Source of the DNA: Candidatus Saccharimonadota bacterium
GTDB lineage: Bacteria > Patescibacteriota > Saccharimonadia > Saccharimonadales > Saccharimonadaceae
Direction: 5' to 3'
Length of the DNA: 64,000 nucleotides
Assembly: GCA_017404795.1 (NCBI GenBank)
Contig: JAFRBR010000024.1
Coordinates: 19,017-83,016 of the forward strand
Position numbers and translations under genes: made by a program. Shown here piece by piece: positions 15,971 through 24,926 of this stretch (position 1 is the stretch's first letter; each line of letters starts with the position of its first letter). The notes beneath the pieces were generated by a model. It made no database searches. It was not told where the DNA came from and was given only the letters and a program-made list of their open reading frames with translations.

Positions 15971-17209
15971 ATGGATGAAAATAAGCATTTTGTAACAGGA
16001 CTGGATGTAGGCACGGAAAATGTGCGTGCGGTGATTGCGACGGTAAATAAGGAAGGCGAGATAGCGATTGTAGGGTATAACGAAGGCAAATCTGGAGGGA
16101 TGCGCAAAGGGATTCCGGCGAATTTGGCGGGTCCGGCAGAGGCGATTGATAAAATGCTGGGGGACGCGGAGCGAATGGGGGGGTATGACGTACGGAATGC
16201 TTATGTATCAATAAACGGCTCGACAGTGATGTCTACGCACACCCAAGGGATGATTGCGGTAGGGGCGGCAGAACACGAGATTACTGATGAGGATATTATG
16301 CGGGTGGAGGACGTAGCAGTGTCGGGAAGTATTTCGGCGAATCGGGAAGTGCTAGATGTGGTGCCGTTAGAATACGCTCTGGATGGTCAGGGAGGGATAA
16401 AGGACCCCTTAGGTATGGCAGGTGCGCGGCTAGAGATGCGGGCTTGCGTGGTATCGGCCCTAGCGCCAAATTGTGAAAATTTGAAGCGGGCGACGATGAC
16501 GGCAGACGTAAAAGCAGAGCGGTTGGTGCCATCAGTAGTGGCGGCGGCAAAGGCAGTGCTAACTGATCGGCAGCGTGAAAACGGGGTGGCAATAATAAAT
16601 ATCGGAGCGGCGACGACTTCGGTGGCGGTGTATGAAGAAGGCGATTTACAATATGTAGGGGTAGTGCCAGCAGGGTCAAATAATATTACAAATGACCTGG
16701 CAATAGTGCTGGCGATTGACCCAGATCTCGCGGAAGAGATAAAGACTCGGTTTGTAACGGGAGATTTTGAAAGCGAAAAAAGTTTGGTAATTAAAGTAGG
16801 AAGCAAAAACAACGAGCGGACATTTGAGCGGAAGGAAGTTGAAGAGGTGGTCAAAGCGCGGCTCACGGAAATCTTTGAAGAAGTGCGAAAGAAGTTGAAA
16901 CTGGCAAAGTATGATCAGAGATTACCAGAAGGGATTGTGTTAGTAGGTGGCGGCGCGAAGATGCGAGATATTGAATTATTTGCGAAAAAGGTCTTGGAAG
17001 CGGCGGTGAAGGTTGGAGCGCCGATGGGGTTAAACGGAGTAGCAGAGGCTGTGCAGAAACCGGAGTTTGCGACGGCGGTGGGGCTGGCGATGATGGCGGC
17101 TGAGGATAGTAAATATACTGAGCCAAACATGAAGAAGAAAAACTTCAAAATGAAACCTAAGGGTGATAAAGGCCCCGGGTTGATTAGAAGATTGTTTTCT
17201 AAGTTTTAG
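15971..17209 (+). CDS. ftsA: Cell division protein FtsA
   Basis: 412 aa actin-fold protein that tethers FtsZ filaments to the membrane. It has VTGLDVGTENVRAVIA (phosphate 1), an FtsA-type inserted 1C domain, AIINIGAATTSVAVYEEG (phosphate 2), VLVGGGAKM (adenosine) and a C-terminal amphipathic peptide (GLIRRLFSKF) that would bind membrane. TATAAT ends 6 nt before the ATG (leaderless). No ftsZ follows; instead a tiny convergent gene overlaps its stop. Confidence 0.92.
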   Translation: MDENKHFVTGLDVGTENVRAVIATVNKEGEIAIVGYNEGKSGGMRKGIPANLAGPAEAIDKMLGDAERMGGYDVRNAYVSINGSTVMSTHTQGMIAVGAAEHEITDEDIMRVEDVAVSGSISANREVLDVVPLEYALDGQGGIKDPLGMAGARLEMRACVVSALAPNCENLKRATMTADVKAERLVPSVVAAAKAVLTDRQRENGVAIINIGAATTSVAVYEEGDLQYVGVVPAGSNNITNDLAIVLAIDPDLAEEIKTRFVTGDFESEKSLVIKVGSKNNERTFERKEVEEVVKARLTEIFEEVRKKLKLAKYDQRLPEGIVLVGGGAKMRDIELFAKKVLEAAVKVGAPMGLNGVAEAVQKPEFATAVGLAMMAAEDSKYTEPNMKKKNFKMKPKGDKGPGLIRRLFSKF

Positions 17210-17310
17210 CGACCGTTTTTGAGGCGCGGGTGTTGGCGCTTGTCGCTATGTTTGTGATTATTATTGCGGTTTTGCTTGCTAACCGGTTTCATCTTGACTT
17301 TTCTTGCCAT
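17206..17310 (-). CDS. 34-aa highly basic small protein
   Basis: Starts MARKVKMKPVSKQNRNNN and ends RQHPRLKNGR, with 15 Lys/Arg/His-class residues and no acidic residue except one Asp. It looks like a small ribosome- or nucleic-acid-binding protein, but I recognise no family. TATAAT (17318-17323 on the minus strand) ends 7 nt before the ATG, the same leaderless spacing as proven genes here, which supports it being real. Its 3' end overlaps the ftsA stop by 4 nt. Confidence 0.65.
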   Translation of the reverse strand: MARKVKMKPVSKQNRNNNHKHSDKRQHPRLKNGR

Positions 17311-17357
17311 GTTATATATTATAACACATTTTAAGGAATTATGATATAATAGAAGAT

Positions 17358-17443
17358 GGAAAGGTGGCCGAGTGGTTGAAGGCACTGGTCTTGAAAACCA
17401 GAGACGGAAACGTCCGCAGGTTCGAATCCTGTCCTTTCCGCCA
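17358..17443 (+). tRNA. tRNA-Ser (TGA)
   Basis: 86 nt with encoded CCA and a long variable arm (GACGGAAACGTC). The acceptor stem is GGAAAGG/CCTTTCC, and the anticodon loop CTTGAAA reads TGA for UCA codons. TATAAT (17344-17349) ends 8 nt before nucleotide 1, so the transcript may need almost no 5' trimming. Confidence 0.97.
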
Positions 17444-17484
17444 AAATAGTAAAAACAGAGCTTGCTCTGTTTTTAGTATTTTGA
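17444..17484 (+). terminator. Terminator of tRNA-Ser
   Basis: Near-perfect 19-bp stem (AAAACAGAGC / GCTCTGTTTT at its centre, TT loop) ending in a T-rich flank, immediately after the CCA end. Confidence 0.9.
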
Positions 17485-17505
17485 AGGAATGGAGCTAGGA
17501 TGAAT

Positions 17506-17523
17506 ATCCTGTCCTTTCCGCCA
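17506..17523 (+). repeat. Copy of the tRNA-Ser 3' end
   Basis: 18 bp (ATCCTGTCCTTTCCGCCA) identical to 17426-17443, the last 18 nt of tRNA-Ser including CCA, 80 bp further on and followed by TTTTTT. Together with upstream AAGGA and GGAT it can form a hairpin. Confidence 0.9.
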
Positions 17524-17612
17524 TTTTTTGTGTAAATGTTTATTTTTGTGGTAGAATGGTAGTAGATTAGGTCATAAACAATAATTGGTGGGCGGAGGAG
17601 GTGCCCGAAAAA

Positions 17613-19229
17613 ATGAAAAATAAAAAATGTAAATATATTTTTGTGACAGGGGGAGTGCTTTCGGGCGTGGGCAAAGGGATTACGGCGGCAAGTATGGGGT
17701 CGATTTTGAAGGCAAAGGGTTTTAAGGTGACGATGCAAAAATGTGATCCGTATCTCAATGTGGATGCGGGACTTTTGAACCCAGTAGAACATGGCGAATG
17801 TTTTGTGACACATGATGGAGTGGAAACGGATTTGGATCTGGGGCATTATGAAAGATTTTTAGATTTTGAGACGAATAAATATTCAATTACTTTGTCCGGC
17901 TCGATTTATAAAGAGTTGATTGAGAGGGAGCGGTCCGGTGGGTTTCATGGTAAGACAGTGCAGCTGGTGCCGCATTTTACGAATCTGGTATGTGAGAAAA
18001 TTGAAAAAGCCTCGGAAGGGAGTGATGTGCATTTTGTGGAAATTGGCGGAACGGTGGGGGACTATGAGGGCCTGCCGTTTATTGAAGCGATACGATTATT
18101 TGCAAATAAAGTTGGACGGCAGAATTGTATGTATGTGAGCGTAGTGTATGTGCCGTTTATTCACACTTCCAACGAGCTTAAGACCAAGCCGGCGCAGAAT
18201 GCTTTGAAGGATCTCAGAGGATTTGGGATTATTCCGGATGTGGTGTGTGTGCGGACGGAGGAGCCGTGCCCAAGGGCGATTTGTGAGAAAATTGCGGCGT
18301 TTTCAGGGATTGCTCCAGAAGCGGTGTTGAATTTGCCGGATATTAAGAGTGTTTATGATGTACCATTTAATGTGCTAAAATCTGGAGTGCTGCCGATTTT
18401 GAATGATTTTGTGGGGAATAAGAAGAAGCCGGACATGTCGTTGTGGGAAGAGTTTTCTAAGCGGCGAAATAAACAGTATAACAAGACGGTCAAAGTGGGA
18501 CTAGTGGCGAAGTATGTGGGTAATGACGATACTTATATGTGCGTGACGGAGGCGCTTAAGGCAGCGGCGGCATGGAATAATGTGAATTTGGACTTGAAGT
18601 GGCTGAATGCGGAGAAAATTTCTAAGAAAGATTTGGATGGAGTGGATGGGATCGTGGTGCCGGGTGGATTTGGTAATCGGGGGATTGAGGGCAAAATCAA
18701 GGCGGCGACTTATGCACTAGAGAATAATAAGCCGTATCTAGGATTATGCCTAGGTTTGCAGGTGGCTTGTGCGGCGGCGGCGCGAATTGGTGGCGTGAAA
18801 AAAGCGACTTCGGAGGAATTTGGGGCGAGTGAAAAAGACGGCAATAACGTGATTTACATTATGGAAGGGCAGAAGGGGAAGGAGTCTACTGGTGGGACAA
18901 TGCGGCTAGGTGACTACCCGGCGATTTTGAAGCCAAGGTCAAAGACGGAAAAAGTCTACAAAAAGTTTTTGTATGGCAAAGAGAAAAAGGGCGGTTATGA
19001 GGTGATAGAAAGGCATCGGCATCGCTACGAAGTAAACCAGAAGTTTCTGCCGGAAATGGAGAAAGGCGGAATAAAAGTGGCTGGCTTATCGCCAGACGGG
19101 AAATTGGTGGAATTTATTGAGGCGCCAAAGTGCAAATTCTTTATGGCGACACAAGCACACCCAGAGTTTAAATCACGGCCGTTAGACGTACACCCGCTGT
19201 TTATGGAATTTATCCGTAGTTTGAAATAG
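17613..19229 (+). CDS. pyrG: CTP synthase
   Basis: 538 aa. UTP + ATP + glutamine to CTP. The synthetase domain has IFVTGGVLSGVGKGI (P-loop), DPYLNVDAG and LDLGHYERF. The C-terminal class I glutaminase has its nucleophile in GLCLGLQVAC and the His/Glu pair in QAHPEFKSRP. The start at 17613 is chosen because AGGAGGTG ends 9 nt upstream; the GTG at 17601 lies within that site. Confidence 0.96.
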   Translation: MKNKKCKYIFVTGGVLSGVGKGITAASMGSILKAKGFKVTMQKCDPYLNVDAGLLNPVEHGECFVTHDGVETDLDLGHYERFLDFETNKYSITLSGSIYKELIERERSGGFHGKTVQLVPHFTNLVCEKIEKASEGSDVHFVEIGGTVGDYEGLPFIEAIRLFANKVGRQNCMYVSVVYVPFIHTSNELKTKPAQNALKDLRGFGIIPDVVCVRTEEPCPRAICEKIAAFSGIAPEAVLNLPDIKSVYDVPFNVLKSGVLPILNDFVGNKKKPDMSLWEEFSKRRNKQYNKTVKVGLVAKYVGNDDTYMCVTEALKAAAAWNNVNLDLKWLNAEKISKKDLDGVDGIVVPGGFGNRGIEGKIKAATYALENNKPYLGLCLGLQVACAAAARIGGVKKATSEEFGASEKDGNNVIYIMEGQKGKESTGGTMRLGDYPAILKPRSKTEKVYKKFLYGKEKKGGYEVIERHRHRYEVNQKFLPEMEKGGIKVAGLSPDGKLVEFIEAPKCKFFMATQAHPEFKSRPLDVHPLFMEFIRSLK

Positions 19230-19249
19230 CTTGTGGTATAATTTTAAGT

Positions 19250-20872
19250 ATGGATGAAAAAGAAATTCAGCTGAAGAGGCGGAATAACGAAGAGCAGGCG
19301 ACGGCGGAGCGAGCGCGGATTTTGGGGTTGCCGTATTTAGATACGCGGAGTTTTGAAAATGAGATTGCTTTGGTACCGGATTTGCTGGAGGTGGGGCAGA
19401 TGCACAAGGACTTTATCATTCCGTTGCAGAGGGGTGGAGGTGAAGAGCATTATCAGTTTATGGTGACGAGTCAAACGCCAAAGTCGGTGATTGAGAGAAT
19501 GCGGCAGGAATATACAGATGAGGGTGAAAAGGCGGACTTTTTCTTGATTTCGGGGTCGGCGTATAAAGTATTTATGCTCCGATATGACCCGCCGAAACAG
19601 ATTCATTATGATGATATCAAGATTGCGGGAGAAGGGGATTCGGAGACGATTGCGAGCGTGTCGCAGACGCTGAATATGGTGTCGACAGAAAAAGTGTTTG
19701 ATTTTTTGATTGATCAGGCGGATAAACTGGGGGCGAGCGATATTCATATTGAAAATATGCGAGGGGGGATTCGGATTCGGATGCGAGTGGATGGGATTTT
19801 GCATCCGGTAGCAAATATTGACAAGGACCGATACCGGATTTTTATGGGAGAGTTAAGCTCACGGGCGAATGTATCGACGGCGTCAAATAAGCCACAATCG
19901 GGGCACATGCAAAAGGAAATTCACCGAGACGGGGCATCGCACCTATTAAACATTAGGGTGGAAACGATTCCGACGATGTATGGGCAAGATGCGGTGCTTA
20001 GGCTGTTTAATTTTGACGAGTCGTTACTTAATTTGGATCTCTTAGGGTTAAGTAAGGAAGAACTAGCGGAGATTAACGAAGTGATTTCGCATCCGAGAGG
20101 GTTGGTACTAATGGTGGGGCCGACGGGGTCGGGTAAATCGACGACTTTGTATTCGATGTTAAATGCTTTGAATACGCCAGATAGGAAAATTATTACTCTA
20201 GAAGACCCGATAGAGTATGGGATTACGGGGATTTCGCAGATTCCGATTCATACGAATGACGGAGGGTCGTTTGCGGAAGGGCTTCGTTCAGTTTTGCGGC
20301 TGGACCCAGATGTAGTAATGGTGGGGGAGATTCGCGATGCGGATACGGCCAAGACGGCGATTCAGGCGTCGATTACGGGGCATTTGGTGCTATCGAGCTT
20401 TCATGCGAATTCGACTAGTGCGGCGTTTTCGAGGATGATTGACCTAATTGGAGTGAACCCGATATTTTCGAGTTCGATTCGGCTAGTGGTGGCGCAGAGA
20501 TTGGTGCGAAAATTGTCAGATTCTAAGCGAGAACGGCCGGCAACGGAGGCGGAGACGAAATACATTCGAGAAGTATTGATGGGGGTAGAGCCAGAGAGGT
20601 TGGCGGGGGTGAATTTGACCGAGATAAAGTTATACGACCCGGTGACTAGCGAGGAAGACCCGTTTGGATATAGTGGACGAACGGTGATTATGGAGCAGTT
20701 GGTGGTGGGCGAGGACATCCAGGCGTTTATTCGTGGTGATGTGGCAGATGCGGATGCGTCGGAGATTGAAAAAGTGGCCCGAAGTAATGGGATGATGACT
20801 TTGGAGCAAAAAGGGGTACTGGCAGCACTTAGGGGCGAGACGACTTTGGAAGAAGTGTCGCGTGTGATATAA
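19250..20872 (+). CDS. pilB: Type IV pilus assembly ATPase (PilB/GspE family)
   Basis: 540 aa secretion ATPase that powers pilin polymerisation. It has an N-terminal domain, Walker A GPTGSGKST (about 288), the Asp box LEDPIEYG, Walker B DPDVVMVGEIRD and the His box GHLVLSSFHAN. The C-terminal zinc-binding cysteines common in PilB/GspE are absent. TATAAT ends 7 nt before the ATG (leaderless). Pilin-like genes lie at 33031-36068, so a type IV pilus is likely assembled although the loci are apart. Confidence 0.9.
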   Translation: MDEKEIQLKRRNNEEQATAERARILGLPYLDTRSFENEIALVPDLLEVGQMHKDFIIPLQRGGGEEHYQFMVTSQTPKSVIERMRQEYTDEGEKADFFLISGSAYKVFMLRYDPPKQIHYDDIKIAGEGDSETIASVSQTLNMVSTEKVFDFLIDQADKLGASDIHIENMRGGIRIRMRVDGILHPVANIDKDRYRIFMGELSSRANVSTASNKPQSGHMQKEIHRDGASHLLNIRVETIPTMYGQDAVLRLFNFDESLLNLDLLGLSKEELAEINEVISHPRGLVLMVGPTGSGKSTTLYSMLNALNTPDRKIITLEDPIEYGITGISQIPIHTNDGGSFAEGLRSVLRLDPDVVMVGEIRDADTAKTAIQASITGHLVLSSFHANSTSAAFSRMIDLIGVNPIFSSSIRLVVAQRLVRKLSDSKRERPATEAETKYIREVLMGVEPERLAGVNLTEIKLYDPVTSEEDPFGYSGRTVIMEQLVVGEDIQAFIRGDVADADASEIEKVARSNGMMTLEQKGVLAALRGETTLEEVSRVI

Positions 20873-20880
20873 TGGGCAGT

Positions 20881-21630
20881 ATGAGTGAAAAAGTAGTATC
20901 AGATTATAACGGGTATGATTATAAGGCTGAGTTTTGGGAAAAGGCGGATCGGGAGTATGAGGATCAGGCGGATAGAATGGCAATCCGGAAGTTGCTACCT
21001 AAAAGGATGGAAAAATTTGCGGATATTGGCGGGGGGTATGGGCGACTGGCGAATGAATATTTGAAGCGGGCGAGAAAAGTATATATTTTTGACTATTCGA
21101 AGTCGGAATTGAAGCAGGCGAAGGAGATATATGGGGATAAGATTGAGACCAAGGCGGGGGATATTTATAAATTGCCATTTCGTGATGATGAGCTGGATGG
21201 GCTGATGATGGTGCGGGTGACGCATCATTTGAAACATCTAGATAGGGCGATGGCCGAGCTATACCGAGTGTTGAAGCCAGGTGGGGTGGCGGTAGTAGAA
21301 GTGGCGAATAAACGGACTTTGCCCAAGATGGCGCGGTTTGTGACGGGGCGGAGCAAGGTGAATCCGTTTGATAAAAAAGTGGCAAATTATAAAGAGATCT
21401 CGGCAGATGGGTTTTATAATTATCATCCAAAATATGTGGAAGAGATTTTTGAGAAAGTTGGGTTTGAACAGGAGAAGGTGCTGTCGGTGTCGAACTTTCG
21501 GAGTCGGGGACTGAAAAAGGTGTTTGGGACGGAGCGGTTGGTAAAGATGGAAGATAAGGCGCAGAAAGCCTTGGCGGGGATACGATTTGCGCCGTCGATT
21601 TATTATAAGTTGCGAAAACCAGAAGAATAG
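20881..21630 (+). CDS. Class I SAM-dependent methyltransferase
   Basis: 249 aa with the SAM-binding glycine loop ADIGGGYGRLANEY, an acidic strand end (VYIFDYSKSEL), LPFRDDELDGLMMVRVTHHL and LYRVLKPGGVAVVE (type-11 methyltransferase pattern). Substrate unknown. The start at 20881 is preferred: a TATAAT at 20868-20873 ends 7 nt before it. An ATG at 20872 would lie inside that promoter box and overlap the pilB stop. Confidence 0.85.
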   Translation: MSEKVVSDYNGYDYKAEFWEKADREYEDQADRMAIRKLLPKRMEKFADIGGGYGRLANEYLKRARKVYIFDYSKSELKQAKEIYGDKIETKAGDIYKLPFRDDELDGLMMVRVTHHLKHLDRAMAELYRVLKPGGVAVVEVANKRTLPKMARFVTGRSKVNPFDKKVANYKEISADGFYNYHPKYVEEIFEKVGFEQEKVLSVSNFRSRGLKKVFGTERLVKMEDKAQKALAGIRFAPSIYYKLRKPEE

Positions 21631-21632
21631 GG

Positions 21633-21736
21633 TATAATTTAAGTGCTTTAGTGTTAGGGCCCGTCGACTGGAAGTCGTCGGACCCGTCGCTCGTTAAAAA
21701 ATCTGAAACTGACGTTTCATATTTTTTCCCTCGCTT
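21633..21736 (+). promoter_or_regulatory. Promoter and hairpin-rich leader ahead of tRNA-Arg
   Basis: TATAAT at 21633-21638 is followed by a 13-bp-arm hairpin (21657-21685, two mismatches) and then a terminator-like palindrome (21696-21727: A6T..TGAAAC-TGAC-GTTTCA..AT6). The tRNA starts only 9 nt after it, leaving no room for another promoter. GGG(C/T)CCGTCG at 21657 recurs at the tRNA 5' end (21737), like a target duplication around an insertion. Confidence 0.6.
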
Positions 21737-21811
21737 GGGTCCGTCGTTCAACGGATAGGACATATCCCCTCTAAGGATACAATGCTGGTTCGATTCCAGC
21801 CGGGCCTACCA
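21737..21811 (+). tRNA. tRNA-Arg (TCT)
   Basis: 75 nt with encoded CCA. The anticodon stem is TATCC/GGATA with loop CCTCTAA, giving TCT for AGA codons. Position 33 is C instead of the near-universal U. The acceptor stem has two G:U pairs (1:72, 4:69). Marks the left border of the DGR region. Confidence 0.9.
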
Positions 21812-21816
21812 AATTG

Positions 21817-21855
21817 AAAACCGAAATCCTGCGCTTGGCGCGGGATTTTTGGTTT
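21817..21855 (+). terminator. Terminator after tRNA-Arg
   Basis: Long stem AAACC..AAATCC.GCGC with TTG loop and GCGC.GGATTTTT.GGTTT complement, T-rich on its 3' side. Confidence 0.85.
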
Positions 21856-21944
21856 ATTTTGACTAAATGGGGGTTGCGGAAATTAGCATGAGTGGTATAA
21901 TGGGAGCATAGTAAGGTCGTTCATAACTTGTGCAAAGGAAAAAT

Positions 21945-24866
21945 ATGCCCCTAATAGATAAAAAGACAATCAAACTCAATAATAAAATAATTGCCGTGAT
22001 GGCGATGGCGCTACTAGGCTTAAGTTTTATTGCCAGCTACCAAGACACTTACGCCACCGAAGCTATGACCCTCTCTATTTCTGGTGATACTCTAGCTCTT
22101 AATCTAGCACCTAATGACAGTGCTGGGACCTTTGGTAAGAGTGATTTAAACATCAGTGTAGCTATGGCAGTGACGGGTGGTTATAACCTTACGATCACTG
22201 GTAATAATAGCACTGGTAATTTAACTGGTGCTGATGATAGCTCTCATATCATCTCTTCTATTTCTGGTACAGTATCTGAATCAGACTTCTCTAACTCTGC
22301 TAATACTAGCTATAATAACAAATGGGGCTACAAGATAGCTAAAAACTCTGCTACTAATAATAACTATGTCGCAGCCCCCACTACTGCTACTACGACCCTA
22401 GATACAGTCTCTAGCTTTAGTGGTACTAATAACTATACCCTCACCCTAGGTGCCAGAGCTAATATCAGTACTCCTATAGATAGCTATCAGGCTACCTTTG
22501 TTATAGCTGCAGTCTCTACCATTACCTGTAATAGCTCTGCTACTACCATTAGTACAGCTATTTGTATGCAAGACATCAATGACAGTGTAATTAACTCCAT
22601 GACCACAGGCACCCAATACCAACTAATGGATAATCGTGATAACAAACTCTACTATATCGCCAAAATGCAAGATGGTAGAGTCTGGATGACTCAGAACTTA
22701 GACTTAGACCTAGAGACCACGCCAAACAAAGTAGCTGCTCTTACCCATGCTAATACTGACCTAGGTTGGACTACTAATGATACTAGTGCTACTTGGACAC
22801 CAAGTGCTGCTACAGTTACCACCGTAGCTGATTGGGGCACTAATACCAATACTACTCCAGTCTCCTATAATCCAGGAGATATTTATTACTATTACGATAA
22901 AACTAGCGGTACTAGTGGCACTACTACGACTTATAGTGGAAACACTGCTTCTGCAGATTGTAATGCCGCCCACACAGACGGTACTTGTGATCATTATCAT
23001 GTAGGTAACTATTACAACTGGTCTGCAGCTGTGGCCTCAAATGATACCAGCTCCATTACCACTCAATATGCTACTGCGAATGATTCCATCTGCCCGGCAG
23101 GTTGGAGACTCCCTACAGGTAGAACCAGCACTACCAGCACTAATCCTGGCTATTACAGCGAAATTAACTATACTTGGGTAGCCGAGGGTCTAGGCAGGGA
23201 TTATGTCACTGGCACTAGCTCCGCCGTCTATCTTCCAGACAGCGCCAATGGCTGGAAGAACATCAGAAGTAGTAATATGTACATGGTAGCAGCTGGTTAC
23301 AAAAATGGTACTAATGCTCCTGCTAGCACCACTACTTATGGTTATTTCTGGACCAATACCAACTATTCCTCTACCAGCTATGCCTATGCACCTTACTTCT
23401 ATAGTTCTGGTCTTTATCCTGCATACTATAACAGTACTAGTACATCTAGAGGCCGAGGCATGTCTGTCCGCTGTGTTGCTAGACAGTCTAACACCGGCTC
23501 TACAGTCGTGACCTTTGACAAGAACGCTAGTGATGCTACTGGCACTACGGGTACCAATAACACTCAGACCATCTCTGCTAATACTTGGGCAGCTCTAACT
23601 ACTAACGGCTTTACCCGCTCTGGCTATGCCTTTAACAGCTGGAATACTGAGCCAGATGGTAGCGGCACAACTTATGCTAATACTGCTCAGTACTACGCTA
23701 AAGTTGGCACAGAAACTAACAATGTTACCCTCTACGCCATTTGGGATAAGATATACACCGTCACCTTTGCCATAGGTAATGGTGCTACTAGTATCGCCTT
23801 TGGTAATACTACTGATGGTATGCAAACCTATACCAACGGCCAAACCGCCCAGGCTATAGAAGGAAAAGCCTACACTATCGGTGGCAACTTCCCAATCAAA
23901 TACGGCTTTAATACTTGGACTACTACGGCTAATGGTACTTTGGGGGACAGCACCGCCGCCTCCACCACCTACACCGTGACAGGAGACACCACTCTCACCC
24001 TTACTGGTCAGGAAGCGACTACTAGTATTACTAGTATCTCAGCTTCCGGTACCACACCAGACAGTACTTGTAAGAACACTACCCCAGTTAGAAACGTGCA
24101 ACTAGTTTATGATCCAAGAGACAATGAAGCCTACTGGGTAGGAGAGCTCTGTGATGGCAAGGTCTGGATGCTAGACAACCTCAGACTAGACCTCTCTAAC
24201 TCCACCACGCTTAGCGGACTTAGCAGTTCTAATACTAACGCTACAGATACGCAATTAAATTACTTAAGAAATGGTGGTGGTACCACTACTGACCAATACC
24301 CTACGGCTGGACTAGTGAGCTCTTCTTGGAGCAACTATTATAGCGTCCCATATGTAAAGACCACTTATAAAGATAATATCGCTCCCGTCACTTACGGTGT
24401 AGGCTCTGGTAAAGTAGGCGTCTATTATAACTATTGCGCCGCTAGTGCTGGTACCTACTGCTGGGGTAATAATGGCAGCTCTACTGGCAGCCCAACAACT
24501 GACCCTAACACCAGCTCCTACCGTGATATAGATGACGATATCTGCCCAGCTGGCTGGCACCTACCTTCTGGCAATACTAATAGTGGCACTACTAGAATTA
24601 CCGATTATGGTACTCTTTATACTGCTTATAGTGGTGCCACTATCGGCCAAGGAGTAGCCATGCGTAACGCTCTGTCTACGCCTCTCTCTGGCTACTTTTA
24701 CGGTTCGCAGTACGGTCTCGGTACGTACGGCTGGTTCTGGTCCTCTACTTGGAACAATACGTACAGTATGTACGCCCTCTACGCCTACTCTGCAGGTGCG
24801 AATCCGTATAATAACTACAATCGCTACGGCGGCTACTCTATTCGATGCGTCCTAGGGTCGTCTTAA
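21945..24866 (+). CDS. DGR target: secreted multidomain protein with two FISUMP/C-type-lectin-like domains and a variable C-terminus
   Basis: 973 aa. A signal peptide (KIIAVMAMALLGLSFIAS) is followed by a Ser/Thr/Asn-rich beta domain (to about 190), FISUMP-type domain 1 (about 200-510: GRVWMTQNLDLD, DSICPAGWRLP, ending SVRCV), two InlB/Listeria-Bacteroides-like repeats (about 515-680, YAIWDKIY between them) and FISUMP domain 2 (about 685-973: KVWMLDNLRLDL, DICPAGWHLP, ending SIRCVLGSS). The last 65 residues are the variable repeat; AAC-derived positions now read Tyr, Gly, Ala or Ser. Probably a surface binding protein whose ligand site is diversified. The start at 21945 has AAAGGA upstream; the TATAAT at 21895 gives a short leader. 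Codons (ACT, GCT, CTA) differ from neighbours. Confidence 0.9.
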   Translation: MPLIDKKTIKLNNKIIAVMAMALLGLSFIASYQDTYATEAMTLSISGDTLALNLAPNDSAGTFGKSDLNISVAMAVTGGYNLTITGNNSTGNLTGADDSSHIISSISGTVSESDFSNSANTSYNNKWGYKIAKNSATNNNYVAAPTTATTTLDTVSSFSGTNNYTLTLGARANISTPIDSYQATFVIAAVSTITCNSSATTISTAICMQDINDSVINSMTTGTQYQLMDNRDNKLYYIAKMQDGRVWMTQNLDLDLETTPNKVAALTHANTDLGWTTNDTSATWTPSAATVTTVADWGTNTNTTPVSYNPGDIYYYYDKTSGTSGTTTTYSGNTASADCNAAHTDGTCDHYHVGNYYNWSAAVASNDTSSITTQYATANDSICPAGWRLPTGRTSTTSTNPGYYSEINYTWVAEGLGRDYVTGTSSAVYLPDSANGWKNIRSSNMYMVAAGYKNGTNAPASTTTYGYFWTNTNYSSTSYAYAPYFYSSGLYPAYYNSTSTSRGRGMSVRCVARQSNTGSTVVTFDKNASDATGTTGTNNTQTISANTWAALTTNGFTRSGYAFNSWNTEPDGSGTTYANTAQYYAKVGTETNNVTLYAIWDKIYTVTFAIGNGATSIAFGNTTDGMQTYTNGQTAQAIEGKAYTIGGNFPIKYGFNTWTTTANGTLGDSTAASTTYTVTGDTTLTLTGQEATTSITSISASGTTPDSTCKNTTPVRNVQLVYDPRDNEAYWVGELCDGKVWMLDNLRLDLSNSTTLSGLSSSNTNATDTQLNYLRNGGGTTTDQYPTAGLVSSSWSNYYSVPYVKTTYKDNIAPVTYGVGSGKVGVYYNYCAASAGTYCWGNNGSSTGSPTTDPNTSSYRDIDDDICPAGWHLPSGNTNSGTTRITDYGTLYTAYSGATIGQGVAMRNALSTPLSGYFYGSQYGLGTYGWFWSSTWNNTYSMYALYAYSAGANPYNNYNRYGGYSIRCVLGSS

Positions 24867-24905
24867 GGCGGTTAGGGTTATTCCTCTTTTCTGGGGTTCT
24901 CCCCG
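24669..24905 (+). repeat. DGR variable repeat (VR)
   Basis: 237 bp aligning without gaps to the reverse complement of 27165-27401. I count 20 differences: 11 A to T, 8 A to G and 1 A to C (template to VR), all at template adenines. Nineteen lie in codons, mostly AAC to TAC; one (24871) lies after the stop. Invariant sequence at the 3' end plus a GGGG-TTCT-CCCC hairpin (24893-24904) fits an initiation-of-mutagenic-homing region. Confidence 0.97.
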
Positions 24906-24926
24906 CTCTTTGAGAAAACAGAAAAC

